Both the position numbers and the translations under genes were made by a program. From Pediococcus parvulus (GTDB taxonomy: Bacteria; Bacillota; Bacilli; Lactobacillales; Lactobacillaceae), in contig NZ_BJWE01000009.1 of assembly GCF_007990205.1 (NCBI RefSeq), positions 1 through 52,797 of the forward strand: a DNA stretch of 52,797 nucleotides, written 5' to 3'. Within the stretch, counting starts at the first letter, position 1; each line of letters starts with the position of its first letter. Below, one piece after another: positions 18,446 to 27,567 of this stretch. The notes beneath the pieces are model-generated. The model saw only the letters and a program-made list of their open reading frames with translations. It had not been told where the DNA came from and did no database searches.

Positions 18446-20062
18446 ATTTTACACCACAGTAATATCGATAAAACCGTTTTTATTCCAACCGTTAGTCTCT
18501 TCGCCCTTGTTTCCATTGGACTCATTCTTGGCGGTTCCCAACTTCGTGCCGTTCTCAGCGACGTCATGAACGGGATCACCGCTCACATGTCCTGGGCTTA
18601 CCTTGGCATCTACATCATTAACTTCGTATTCTTCATGTACCTTGCCTTCAGTCATTTTGGTAAAATCAAACTTGGTCACGCCAATGACAAACCCGAGTAC
18701 AGTAGCTTCCAATGGGGTAGCATGGTTTTTGCCACCGCCATCGATGCCAGCATTCTCATGCTCAGTATGGTTGACCCTTTACGCTACGTTCAAAGCCCCG
18801 TTTTTGGTGACAAGCCTTATTCTGCCGCCTCTTACGGTGATGCTCACATGTTGGGTCAGTTCAACTGGGGTCCCATGGCGTGGATGATGTTTGCTTCTGC
18901 CACCATTGCCATTGCTTACGTTATGTACGTTCGTAACGTACGGGTCATGCGGATTAGTGCCGCTATTTCATTTCTAAAAGGACCTGAACACTACAAAAAA
19001 ATTATTCGTCAAATCATCGACTTTTTGGTTGTGTTTGGGATCATGGGTGGCATTGGTTCATCCGTCGGCATGGAAATTCCGGTTCTTTCAAAAATCATTA
19101 ATCAAATTACTGGAATTCCCGATAATTTACTCTTAAAACTTTTTATGTTCTTAATTTTGTTTGTCATCTTTGCTGTTACCGTATTTCACGGGATTAAAGG
19201 TGGGATTGATAAACTTAGTGCTGCCCATATTTGGACTGCCATTGGTTTCTTACTCATTGTTTTATTTATCGGCCCAACGCTAACCATCTTCCGTGATGAA
19301 GGTAACAGTTTACGTTTAATGGTTGAAAAGTTTATAACGATGAGTGCTAGCACCACAACCAACGGTAAACCTGGAGTTGCTCAACAAGAAACAATTTTCT
19401 ATTGGGGTTGGTGGTTATCCTATATGCCGGTTATGGGCTTATTTATCGCCCGTATTTCTCGTGGTCGAACCATTCGTCAGGTAATTGTCGGCATGCTGAC
19501 TTACGGTGCCCTTGGCTGCATGAGCTTCTACGCTATTTTAGGTGGTTACTCACTTTATCTACAACAAACTGGGGTAATCAACCTTGTTCATATTTTGAAC
19601 ACCCAAGGACAAGCAGCTGCCATCGCGGCCGTAATCAGCACTTTACCATTAAAGATGATCATGTTAGTAATCTACAGCATTTCGTGTTTTATCTTTTTGG
19701 CCACAACCATTTCGTCATCGGCATTCATCGTGTCGTCATTTACAAGTAAACATTTGGCACCTGGCGAGCAACCTAGTCAATTTAACCGATTAATTTGGGT
19801 AATTGTCTTCATTATCTTCTCGTTTGGGATTGTATTTGTCGGAGGCTTTAAAACGGTCCAAGCAATTAGTTCTATCGCGGGATTCCCATTGATCGCGGTC
19901 TGTGCCCTCTTATTATTATCCCTTTGGCAGATGATTCACCAAGACCAAAAGGTTACGGAAGCAAAGAAAGAGACTGTGCTATTCTTGCCACATGTCACAC
20001 CAGAAATTGTCCGTAAACGTAAACACGTTCAAGTCACTTTAGAGAGTTATTTGAGTGATTAA
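18446..20062 (+). CDS. BCCT-family betaine/carnitine/choline transporter, apparent ATT start
   Basis: Osmolyte transporter with about 12 membrane segments. The BCCT signature IFYWGWWLSYMPVMGLFIAR lies at about residues 319-338, with FHGIKGGIDKLS before it. The first in-frame ATG (18566) would remove the first membrane segment: codons upstream read TVFIPTVSLFALVSIGLILG, as expected for BCCT helix 1. Upstream the frame is open to a stop at 18404, with no ATG, GTG or TTG. AGGAGG at 18434-18439 stands six nt before ATT at 18446, so initiation at ATT is the best reading (538 aa). A lost start codon or sequence error is possible. A terminator follows the stop. Substrate cannot be told apart from sequence. 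Confidence 0.8.
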   Translation: MLHHSNIDKTVFIPTVSLFALVSIGLILGGSQLRAVLSDVMNGITAHMSWAYLGIYIINFVFFMYLAFSHFGKIKLGHANDKPEYSSFQWGSMVFATAIDASILMLSMVDPLRYVQSPVFGDKPYSAASYGDAHMLGQFNWGPMAWMMFASATIAIAYVMYVRNVRVMRISAAISFLKGPEHYKKIIRQIIDFLVVFGIMGGIGSSVGMEIPVLSKIINQITGIPDNLLLKLFMFLILFVIFAVTVFHGIKGGIDKLSAAHIWTAIGFLLIVLFIGPTLTIFRDEGNSLRLMVEKFITMSASTTTNGKPGVAQQETIFYWGWWLSYMPVMGLFIARISRGRTIRQVIVGMLTYGALGCMSFYAILGGYSLYLQQTGVINLVHILNTQGQAAAIAAVISTLPLKMIMLVIYSISCFIFLATTISSSAFIVSSFTSKHLAPGEQPSQFNRLIWVIVFIIFSFGIVFVGGFKTVQAISSIAGFPLIAVCALLLLSLWQMIHQDQKVTEAKKETVLFLPHVTPEIVRKRKHVQVTLESYLSD

Positions 20063-20071
20063 TTGAAAAAG

Positions 20072-20102
20072 ACCAGCAATTAAATTAGTTGCTGGTTTTT
20101 TT
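20072..20102 (+). terminator. Terminator after BCCT gene
   Basis: 8-bp stem ACCAGCAA / TTGCTGGT with an AT loop and a 7-T tail. Confidence 0.9.
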
Positions 20103-20195
20103 GTCGTCTAAATATCACTTAATCCCTTCTACCACTCATCAAAACCAATCTAGATGTTGTATAATCAAGGAAAGCTCACGGGGGAGTGATTCGCA

Positions 20196-21461
20196 ATGAA
20201 GCAATTATTAATTGTGACACGAAAATTGTATAAAATGAATTTTTATCGGGCAATCCTTTCGGCCTTATGGCTAATTTTCCCGCTAGAATTTGTGGGTGTT
20301 AGTTTTCACATTATTTTTGAAACCTGCTTCCATCGTAATGGTATTTTAGAAGTCATCTGGGATCTGCACACCAATTTGCCTGGATTTAACAGCATCTCAT
20401 ATCTGCTCAAATCCACAAATGACCTGACTTTTATCACCATTTCATTACTACTGGCCTTTTTTACGGCCGAAAATCTTTTCGAATTACGCGCAAAGCTATC
20501 TCATGAACATTTAGCCGGCATTACGAGTTTATTTATTTACTTCTTGCTCATCGTTGAAACTGCACCCAATCTTGATTTGCCACAAATCACTGACGTTGCG
20601 GGTAATTTACTCATCCCGATTTTGATTGGCCTGTTTACTGGATATGGATACAGTTTTCTTGCCAAAAGATCTTCACTTAAATTAACCGTGACTTACTGGG
20701 CGACTACTCATCTCATTGTGATTTTCAGTCTCTTAATCATTTTAATTGGTGGCATCAGCTTCACGGTCTACCAAACACAACTCTTTCCTAATTACATATC
20801 GCAACAAGTACAAAACTTCTTACAAACTGGAAATCATCCAACCTTTTGGAAAATTACTTTTGCAACTCTGCTTAGCAATTTCGGCCACTTTTTTGGCATC
20901 ATTAATGATTTCACCACCACAATCGGCAATCATTTTTCATCAGAGACCGCCAATTTAACGTATCTTGCCCAACATCATAATCTCTGGAACATTCCTTATC
21001 CAATCACGTTACATTCGTTGTACGACTCATATGGGGCGTTGGGCGGAAACGGCATGTTACTGGCACTGGCCGGTGCTATCCTCCTTCGAGTTAAAAATCA
21101 ACGCGCCCGTTTGGTGGCCAGTTTATCCATAACCCAAACTGTTTTTGATCAAAGCGAAGCACTCATGTTTGGCATTCCCATTTTGTTTAATCCGCTTTTC
21201 TTAATTCCGTTTTTAGTCGCTCCGTTTGTCAGTATGAGCATTGGCTATTTAGCCATTATCACACATCTCGTCCCGGCTGCGGCCTACGTAATTCCATATG
21301 CAACACCAAGTATTTTACGAGCCTTTCTAGGAACAAACGGAAACTTTGGCGCCCTTTTTGTCAGTTTAATCGGTTTGATCCTATCAAGCTTAATTTATTA
21401 CCCATTCGTCTCTTTGATTGATCAATTGCCAGAAAGAAACGGAGATGAGTCTCATGCTTAA
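20196..21461 (+). CDS. Orphan PTS EIIC-like membrane protein (lactose/cellobiose type)
   Basis: 421 aa, about ten membrane segments. The layout resembles lactose/cellobiose EIIC: YGALGGNGMLLALAGAIL (GGN loop) and ALMFGIPILFNPLFLIPFLVAP, where true EIIC has NEP.LFG.PI..NP. Here the NEP triplet reads SEA, and no EIIA or EIIB domain or gene is nearby. It may therefore have lost PTS transport or depend on trans-encoded partners. The ATG follows GGGGGAG, and a TATAAT lies at about 20159. It overlaps the next gene by 8 nt, so the two are translationally coupled. Confidence 0.75.
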   Translation: MKQLLIVTRKLYKMNFYRAILSALWLIFPLEFVGVSFHIIFETCFHRNGILEVIWDLHTNLPGFNSISYLLKSTNDLTFITISLLLAFFTAENLFELRAKLSHEHLAGITSLFIYFLLIVETAPNLDLPQITDVAGNLLIPILIGLFTGYGYSFLAKRSSLKLTVTYWATTHLIVIFSLLIILIGGISFTVYQTQLFPNYISQQVQNFLQTGNHPTFWKITFATLLSNFGHFFGIINDFTTTIGNHFSSETANLTYLAQHHNLWNIPYPITLHSLYDSYGALGGNGMLLALAGAILLRVKNQRARLVASLSITQTVFDQSEALMFGIPILFNPLFLIPFLVAPFVSMSIGYLAIITHLVPAAAYVIPYATPSILRAFLGTNGNFGALFVSLIGLILSSLIYYPFVSLIDQLPERNGDESHA

Positions 21462-22302
21462 ATGGATTCGTCCACTAATCTTATTTGTATTACTGGGTTT
21501 CATGGCCGTTTTCGGTTTGCAATGGACCCACCAAAACATGCGCAATGCCATTCCATCAGCAAATTCACGCGTCTCACCAATTATTTTGGTACCCGGTAGC
21601 AGTGCAACTCAAGAGCGCTTTGATGCCATGGTCAATGAACTGAATGGTAAAACCAAAACATCCAGTAGTTTATTAAAAGTAACTGTTCATACGGATAACC
21701 ACCTTTCATATAGTGGCACTTTTCAACCAGGCAAAAGCCATCCATACATTGTCATTGCGTTTCAAAATAACCATGATGGCTACTCAAATATTAAAAAACA
21801 GGCTAAATGGTTTAGCCACGCCATGACCATTTTGAGTGCCAAATACCGATTTAATCACTTTTCTGCAATTGGTCATTCCAATGGTGGTCTAGTTTTAACC
21901 CGTTATTTAGAAAAATATTTTAACCAACAAAAAATGCGTATTAACACATTGATGACCATTGCTTCACCCTATAATTTCTCGGAAACAAACATTGATAAAC
22001 GTACCCAAATGTTGACAGATTTAATTAAGGATAATAGTAAGATCCCAACCAATTTAGTCATGTATTCCGTGGCCGGCACGGAAAACTACAACAATGACGG
22101 AACGGTGCCGTTTGCGAGTGTGGAAGCCGGTAAATATATTTTCCAAAAACGGGCAAAGAATTACACTCAAATTACCGTAACTGGTGAAGACACGACCCAT
22201 CATGATCTGCCCCAAAATGGGGAGATCGTCAGCTTAATCCAACAGTACGTCTTGAATATTTCCAGTACAAAACAAAAACCAGATATTAATGTGCAACATT
22301 AA
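21454..22302 (+). CDS. DUF915-type alpha/beta hydrolase, membrane-anchored or secreted
   Basis: 282 aa. An N-terminal hydrophobic segment (about 5-25) acts as signal anchor or signal peptide with no clear cleavage site. The hydrolase part has IILVPGSSAT, the nucleophile elbow AIGHSNGGLVL (Ser about 140), NNDGTVPFAS (acid region) and THHDLPQNG (His), the DUF915 pattern. The start at 21454 has GGAG nine nt upstream; an in-frame ATG at 21445 lies inside that site and is less likely. It begins before the EIIC-like gene stops. Activity is probably on an ester outside the cell; the substrate is unknown. Confidence 0.82.
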   Translation: MLKWIRPLILFVLLGFMAVFGLQWTHQNMRNAIPSANSRVSPIILVPGSSATQERFDAMVNELNGKTKTSSSLLKVTVHTDNHLSYSGTFQPGKSHPYIVIAFQNNHDGYSNIKKQAKWFSHAMTILSAKYRFNHFSAIGHSNGGLVLTRYLEKYFNQQKMRINTLMTIASPYNFSETNIDKRTQMLTDLIKDNSKIPTNLVMYSVAGTENYNNDGTVPFASVEAGKYIFQKRAKNYTQITVTGEDTTHHDLPQNGEIVSLIQQYVLNISSTKQKPDINVQH

Positions 22303-22306
22303 ACTG

Positions 22307-22345
22307 AAATCCTCATAACTATTGAATAGCTGTGAGGATTTTTTC
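22307..22345 (+). terminator. Terminator after the hydrolase gene
   Basis: AATCCTCA / TGAGGATT stem with an inner CTATT/AATAG stem, then TTTTTT. Confidence 0.9.
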
Positions 22346-22349
22346 TATA

Positions 22350-22378
22350 TTGACTTTAAAAATAGAACCGGCTATAAT
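22350..22378 (+). promoter_or_regulatory. Promoter of the ABC exporter operon
   Basis: -35 TTGACT, 17-bp spacer, -10 TATAAT. A very good sigma-A promoter. Confidence 0.85.
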
Positions 22379-22391
22379 CATTTTTGAAGAA

Positions 22392-22411
22392 AGGTGAGTA
22401 ATTACTCACCT
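22392..22411. promoter_or_regulatory. Perfect 20-bp palindrome, likely operator
   Basis: AGGTGAGTAATTACTCACCT is perfectly self-complementary and begins 14 nt after the -10 box, so a bound dimer would block transcription. The TGAGT...ACTCA core resembles TetR-family operators in general form. No regulator gene is adjacent. Confidence 0.7.
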
Positions 22412-22431
22412 GCCTAAAGGAGGACTCTTCA

Positions 22432-23157
22432 ATGTCATCTACAAGTATTTCACTTAATCATTTAGTCAAACAATTTGGCAAACAAACCGTTTTAAAAGAT
22501 ATTAATTTTACGGTTTCACCAGGACAAATTGTGGGTTTGATCGGACCCTCAGGCGCCGGTAAATCCACCATCATCAAAACTACTCTGGGAATGGAGGTTG
22601 CCGATGGTGGTTCCGCCACCGTTTTTAATCAGGTAATGCCCAACCGAAAGCTTTTGTCTCGCATTGGCTACATGGCCCAAACGGACGCTCTTTATGGATC
22701 ATTGAGTGGTCAAGAAAACTTGATGTTTTTTGCACAAATGAAAGGTCTAAAAAAACAGACAATTCATGCTGAAATTGCCCATGTCGCAGAGGTTGTTGAT
22801 TTAACCACCGACTTAAATAAACGCGTTAGCAGTTATTCTGGCGGCATGATGCGGCGTTTATCTTTGGCAATCGCCTTATTAGGCAGCCCAGAGCTACTAA
22901 TTTTGGACGAACCCACTGGCGGCATTGATCCCGCTCTGAGACGTCAAATTTGGAAAGAATTAAACACAATTCGTCACGAAAATCGTAGTATTTTGATCAC
23001 GACCCACGTCATGGATGAAGCGGAACTTGTTGATGAAGTAGCCTTAATTTTAAACGGTAAAGTTATGGCGTTTGACTCACCTGCCGCTCTTAAAAAGCAG
23101 TATCAAGTGAACTCGATCGAAGACGTATTTTTGAAGGCAGAAGGTGTACAACTATGA
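22432..23157 (+). CDS. ABC exporter ATP-binding protein
   Basis: 241-aa ATPase of the drug/antibiotic ABC-2 export type (DrrA/CcmA-like). Walker A GPSGAGKST (38-46), signature YSGGMMRRLS (about 138-147), Walker B LLILDEPTGG (about 156-165), H-loop TTHVMDEAE. AAAGGAGG precedes the ATG. It overlaps the permease gene by 4 nt (ATGA), so they form one exporter. Substrate unknown; the operator-like palindrome suggests inducible efflux. Confidence 0.9.
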   Translation: MSSTSISLNHLVKQFGKQTVLKDINFTVSPGQIVGLIGPSGAGKSTIIKTTLGMEVADGGSATVFNQVMPNRKLLSRIGYMAQTDALYGSLSGQENLMFFAQMKGLKKQTIHAEIAHVAEVVDLTTDLNKRVSSYSGGMMRRLSLAIALLGSPELLILDEPTGGIDPALRRQIWKELNTIRHENRSILITTHVMDEAELVDEVALILNGKVMAFDSPAALKKQYQVNSIEDVFLKAEGVQL

Positions 23158-24365
23158 GAATTATTGCAATTATGATTCGGGTTTTAAAAGAACTTTTACG
23201 CGACAAGCGGACACTGGCTTTGATGTTTTTGGCGCCAATTTTGATTTTGTTTTTAATGAATGCCATCTTTTCATCGAATTCCACGACGAATGTCACAATC
23301 GGAACCGTTTCGTTGTCCCAAGCCATGAATAAAAAATTGGGTAAAGGCAACCATGTTGACGTGAAATTATATGATTCCAAAACTGCCGCTGAAAAAGCAT
23401 TGAAAAAGACTCACATCGATGCCATTATTCAAAAAAAGCATAACGATTATATACTGACCCATGCGAATACTGATTCCACTAAAACCACAGCGGTTAAAAT
23501 GGCGGTTAAAAATGCCCTGACAGCCCGAGGAACTGCCGAGCTAAAAACAGGTCTTAAAACCTCAACAACTGTCATCGGCAAACTCAGACACCAGTTAACA
23601 ATCACTTCCAAAGCACTGGCAAAGTTACAGTTCCAAGTTGCCAAGTCGACGAATCAAAAAGTTAAAACTTCTAAATCTAATCACGTGACACTAGCACAGG
23701 TTAGTTCTAAGAAAATGGCCACGCCAAAAATCACAAACCATTATGTATACGGCGATGCTAACACCAGCTTTTTTGATAAGATGTTGCCAATTCTGATGGG
23801 ATTTTTCGTTTTCTTCTTTGTTTTCTTAATTTCTGGAATGGCGCTTCTCAAAGAACGGACTAGTGGTACGCTAGATCGTCTGCTGGCGACCCCCGTTAAA
23901 CGCTATGAAATTGTGTTTGGTTACATGGCCAGCTACGGAATCTTAGCTATTTTTCAAACCGTGCTGATCGTATTGGTCACGGTTTGGTTACTTGGCGCTG
24001 AAGTGGTTGGTAGTTTGTTCAGCATTATTTTGATTAATTTGTTATTGGCTCTGGTAGCGTTAGCCTTCGGGATTCTGTTATCAACATTTGCAAGCTCTGA
24101 ATTCCAGATGATGCAATTTATCCCGTTAGTGGTCATTCCCCAGATCTTCTTTTCTGGTATCATTCCGTTGGATCAGATGGCTAGTTGGATTAAGACAATT
24201 TCATATATCGTCCCAATTAAGTATTCTGGAGACGCAGTAACCGCAATTATGATGCGTGGCGCGGGTTTGTCGTCACTTGGATTAGAAATAACAGTCTTGT
24301 TTGGTTTCTTGATTGTCCTGACAGTTTTAAATATTATGGGGTTGAAAAGATATCGAAAGGTTTAG
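23154..24365 (+). CDS. ABC-2 type exporter permease
   Basis: 403 aa. One N-terminal membrane segment (MFLAPILILFLMNAIF, about 24-39), then a large outer domain (about 45-205) rich in Lys/Thr/Ser, then five C-terminal segments. LLKERTSGTLDRLLATPVKRYEIVFGY is the conserved ABC-2 permease coupling region (YadH/NatB/DrrB group). It is translationally coupled to the ATPase gene. No clear terminator follows. Confidence 0.88.
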   Translation: MRIIAIMIRVLKELLRDKRTLALMFLAPILILFLMNAIFSSNSTTNVTIGTVSLSQAMNKKLGKGNHVDVKLYDSKTAAEKALKKTHIDAIIQKKHNDYILTHANTDSTKTTAVKMAVKNALTARGTAELKTGLKTSTTVIGKLRHQLTITSKALAKLQFQVAKSTNQKVKTSKSNHVTLAQVSSKKMATPKITNHYVYGDANTSFFDKMLPILMGFFVFFFVFLISGMALLKERTSGTLDRLLATPVKRYEIVFGYMASYGILAIFQTVLIVLVTVWLLGAEVVGSLFSIILINLLLALVALAFGILLSTFASSEFQMMQFIPLVVIPQIFFSGIIPLDQMASWIKTISYIVPIKYSGDAVTAIMMRGAGLSSLGLEITVLFGFLIVLTVLNIMGLKRYRKV

Positions 24366-24674
24366 TTTTGTCAATTTCTTAAGCAAACTTCTCGAAAGAC
24401 AGCTATTCAAAAATTATAATTGGGATATAGTATTTCATATTAAAACGGTTCAGAAGTTATGGCCACTACATTCCAGCTTCATATTTTCATAGCACAATCT
24501 CAAACTCTAATATAGACCTCAGAGACTGTAAAAACATGACTTATATGTAGTAATCCAACAAAATCCAAGCTTAATATCTCAAAAAAATAACTGCTTTTCA
24601 TCAAATGGCGTTATACTAATACGGTGCAAGGAATTGCATTTAAAATTGGAATTGGATAGAAAGAGGCCAGTATT
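24366..24674. other. Gene-free AT-rich interval
   Basis: No supported gene and no convincing terminator for the exporter operon. Near the right end a TATACT (about 24612) could be the -10 of the P-type ATPase gene, and TGCAA-GGAA-TTGCA is a small inverted repeat in its leader. Confidence 0.4.
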
Positions 24675-27449
24675 TTGGATAAAGTAAACCAAAAAAGTAC
24701 AACACGTTATGCGTCTATGGATATCAATGATGTCTATAAGTACTTTGATACAAAGGAAACCGGTTTATCTTCAGAACAAGCAGCTGGATTACTAAAGAAA
24801 TTTGGACCAAATACCATTCAAAGAAACAAAAAGCAATCGCAAGTTAAAGCTTTTTTGAAAAACTTTACAAGCTTGATGGCAATTTTACTTTGGATCAGTG
24901 GTTTCATTGCGATTTTTGCGCAAATGGTCGAACTAGGAATTGCAATTTGGGCCGTCAATTTGATCAATGGTATTTTCAGCTACTGGCAAGAGCATCAGGC
25001 TCAAAAAGCAACTAATTCTCTGTTGAAAATGTTGCCAACCTATGCACAAGTGTTACGAGATGGCAAACCGAAGCAAATCAATTCGGAAGATTTGGTACCT
25101 GGCGATGTATTCATTATTCAAGCTGGTAACAGTATCTCTGCAGATGCCCGGATCATCAAATCAACCTCCCTTCAAGTTGACGAATCCGCGCTAACTGGCG
25201 AATCGGTCCTTGTTAGTAAACAAGCCGAATATTCACATGGTGTAGGTCGTTTTTCAGAGGCAAATCTCGTGTTTGCGGGAACTGTCGCAGGTAGTGGTAC
25301 GGCGACTGCAGTAGCGGTCGCAACTGCCATGCACTCTGAATTTGGTAAAATTGCCAAACTAACCCAGAATCAAAAACACCAAGCCAGTCCCCTTGAAATC
25401 GAATTGAATCATTTAACTCGTCAATTATCGGTAATTGCCATTTTAATTGGCGCCATCTTTTTTGTCTCCGCAATCTTTTTTGTGCATTACCCAATGGCCA
25501 AGTCATTTATTTTTGCTTTAGGGATGATTGTGGCTTTTATTCCAGAAGGACTATTACCAACCGTTACGCTGTCTTTGGCCCAGGGTGTTACTCGAATGGC
25601 CAAGAAACATGCGTTAGTTAAGGATTTAAACAGTGTTGAAACCCTTGGTGAAACGACTGTCATTTGTTCTGATAAAACTGGAACTTTGACTCAAAACCAA
25701 ATGACCATTAATCACCTTTGGTTAGCCAGCCATGAATATACCGTTACTGGTCAGGGCTATGTGAACAACGGTCATATTCAGCTTGATTCCAAAGATGTTG
25801 ATCTGTCAGACCAACCGGACTTAGAAATGTTACTTCGGGTTGCGGCTTTGAATAACGATACTAAGGTAGAACAGCCAAAAGTAGCTGGTGACAATCCTAA
25901 AATTATTGGTACCCCTACAGAAGCAGCATTAGTTATTTTAGCTGAAAAGGCTGGAATTAATCTTGAATCAGAATCCAAAAAGTTTCCACGAATTGGGGCT
26001 TTACCTTTTGACTCCGATCGGAAACGCATGTCCACTTTTCATGATGTCGATGGCAAAACTACTATTTGTGTAAAAGGTTCTTTGGATGGTATCCTGCCAA
26101 TTAGTGACACGATTCTAGATAATGGTAAACTGCGTCCCCTTACTGAAGCTGATAAAGAACAAATTAACGAAGCTGACAAAAAATATGCGGCCCAAGGTTT
26201 ACGCTCTTTAGCAATTGCCTATCGGGATGCTTCAGCTGATGATAGTTTACCTGATGATACTAAAGACTGGACGATCGAAAACGCTGAACAACATCTCACC
26301 TTCGTTGGCTTAACAATTATGGAAGACCCACCCCGTCCAGAAATTTTTGAAGCGGTTCGCAAATGTCATGAAGCAAGTATTCGTATTATCATGGTAACCG
26401 GTGATAGTTCATTAACTGCCAAGAGTATTGCAGTTAAAATTGGTGTCGCTAGTGACAAAGCGCGTGTTATTACAGGTGACGAACTTGCTGAAATGCACAT
26501 TGCTGATCTTAAAGAAGCTTTAAAGGGTGAAGTGATTTTTGCTCGTGTGGCTCCTGAACAAAAGTATCGAATTGTTTCAACGTTGCAAAGTATCGGTGAG
26601 ATTGTGGCTTCAACCGGTGATGGTGTTAATGATGCTCCTGCTTTGAAAAAAGCCGATATTGGGGTTGCCATGGGTGTCACAGGAACTGATGTGGCTAAAG
26701 ATGCCGCCAACATGATTTTGACTGATGACAACTTTGCTTCAATCGTCGCCGCAATTGAAGAAGGTCGAACCGTTTACAGCAATTTACAAAAGTTTCTCCT
26801 ATATATTTTAAATAGTAATATGCCTGAAGCTGCTCCTTCAATCTTATTCCTGTTTTCACGCGGTTTAATTCCTTTGCCATTAACAGTTATGCAAATTCTA
26901 ACTGTTGATCTTGGAACTGATATGTTACCTGCTTTAGGCTTAGGGGCTGAAAAAAGTGAACCCGGAATTATGAAACAGCCACCGCGTTTACGAACTGCTC
27001 ATCTTTTAAACCGAGGGATTATTTTGAAGGCTTTTGCCTGGTATGGATTAGTGGCGTCCATCATTTCAACTGTGGGTTACTTCTTCGTTAACCATCAACA
27101 CGGTTGGCCAAATGTGGCGTTGGCAGCATCTGGTTCTGTTTATCAGGAAGCGACAACCATGACGTTAGCTGCAATTGTCTTCTGTCAAATTGCGGCTGCC
27201 TTGAATTGTCGAACAAAGAATTCCTCAATTTTTAGCATTGGTATTTTCAGTAATCGACGTATTTGGGGCGGCATTATTTTTGAAGTGTTTCTCCTAGCCT
27301 TACTAATTTATGTGCCCTTCTTACAGGGATTGTTCAATACAGCTGCAATTGGCTGGCAAGACTGGATTTTGTTAGTCTGCATTCCAATTCCACTTGTGTT
27401 AATTGAAGAGATCCGCAAGTACTTTATGCGTAAAAAAGTGCGAGTTTAA
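24675..27449 (+). CDS. P2-type cation-transporting ATPase, Na,K-ATPase-like
   Basis: 924-aa ion pump. Actuator motif TGES (about 174), phosphorylation motif CSDKTGTLTQN (Asp about 334), nucleotide-domain KGSLDG, hinge GDGVNDAP (about 649). Membrane motifs are close to the Na,K/H,K-ATPase group rather than SERCA: IPEGLLPTVTLSLA in helix 4 and LTVDLGTDMLPALGLG in helix 6, with LNSNMPEAAPSILF in helix 5. The start is TTG (24675) after AGAGG; the next ATG (residue 15) would trim the N-terminal cation-ATPase domain. It likely pumps Na+, K+ or Ca2+; the ion cannot be fixed from sequence. Own terminator follows. Confidence 0.9.
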   Translation: MDKVNQKSTTRYASMDINDVYKYFDTKETGLSSEQAAGLLKKFGPNTIQRNKKQSQVKAFLKNFTSLMAILLWISGFIAIFAQMVELGIAIWAVNLINGIFSYWQEHQAQKATNSLLKMLPTYAQVLRDGKPKQINSEDLVPGDVFIIQAGNSISADARIIKSTSLQVDESALTGESVLVSKQAEYSHGVGRFSEANLVFAGTVAGSGTATAVAVATAMHSEFGKIAKLTQNQKHQASPLEIELNHLTRQLSVIAILIGAIFFVSAIFFVHYPMAKSFIFALGMIVAFIPEGLLPTVTLSLAQGVTRMAKKHALVKDLNSVETLGETTVICSDKTGTLTQNQMTINHLWLASHEYTVTGQGYVNNGHIQLDSKDVDLSDQPDLEMLLRVAALNNDTKVEQPKVAGDNPKIIGTPTEAALVILAEKAGINLESESKKFPRIGALPFDSDRKRMSTFHDVDGKTTICVKGSLDGILPISDTILDNGKLRPLTEADKEQINEADKKYAAQGLRSLAIAYRDASADDSLPDDTKDWTIENAEQHLTFVGLTIMEDPPRPEIFEAVRKCHEASIRIIMVTGDSSLTAKSIAVKIGVASDKARVITGDELAEMHIADLKEALKGEVIFARVAPEQKYRIVSTLQSIGEIVASTGDGVNDAPALKKADIGVAMGVTGTDVAKDAANMILTDDNFASIVAAIEEGRTVYSNLQKFLLYILNSNMPEAAPSILFLFSRGLIPLPLTVMQILTVDLGTDMLPALGLGAEKSEPGIMKQPPRLRTAHLLNRGIILKAFAWYGLVASIISTVGYFFVNHQHGWPNVALAASGSVYQEATTMTLAAIVFCQIAAALNCRTKNSSIFSIGIFSNRRIWGGIIFEVFLLALLIYVPFLQGLFNTAAIGWQDWILLVCIPIPLVLIEEIRKYFMRKKVRV

Positions 27450-27450
27450 T

Positions 27451-27488
27451 AAAAGCGTTTCACTAGAAATTTCTGGTGAAACGTTTTT
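27451..27488 (+). terminator. Terminator after the P-type ATPase
   Basis: Stem GCGTTTCACTAGAAA / TTTCTGGTGAAACGT with G-T pairs, then TTTTT. Confidence 0.9.
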
Positions 27489-27567
27489 AGTTCGCAATTT
27501 AATTTTCGAATAGTCAAAGCGTGTTATCATGAGTTATAAATTTGAAATCGAAATGGAGAGATGTTTG

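Noticed and set aside
18449-18712. Minus-strand ORF of 87 aa over the BCCT start
   Set aside because: It is the mirror of the BCCT coding region, without a ribosome site, and the plus-strand helix 1 is clearly coding.
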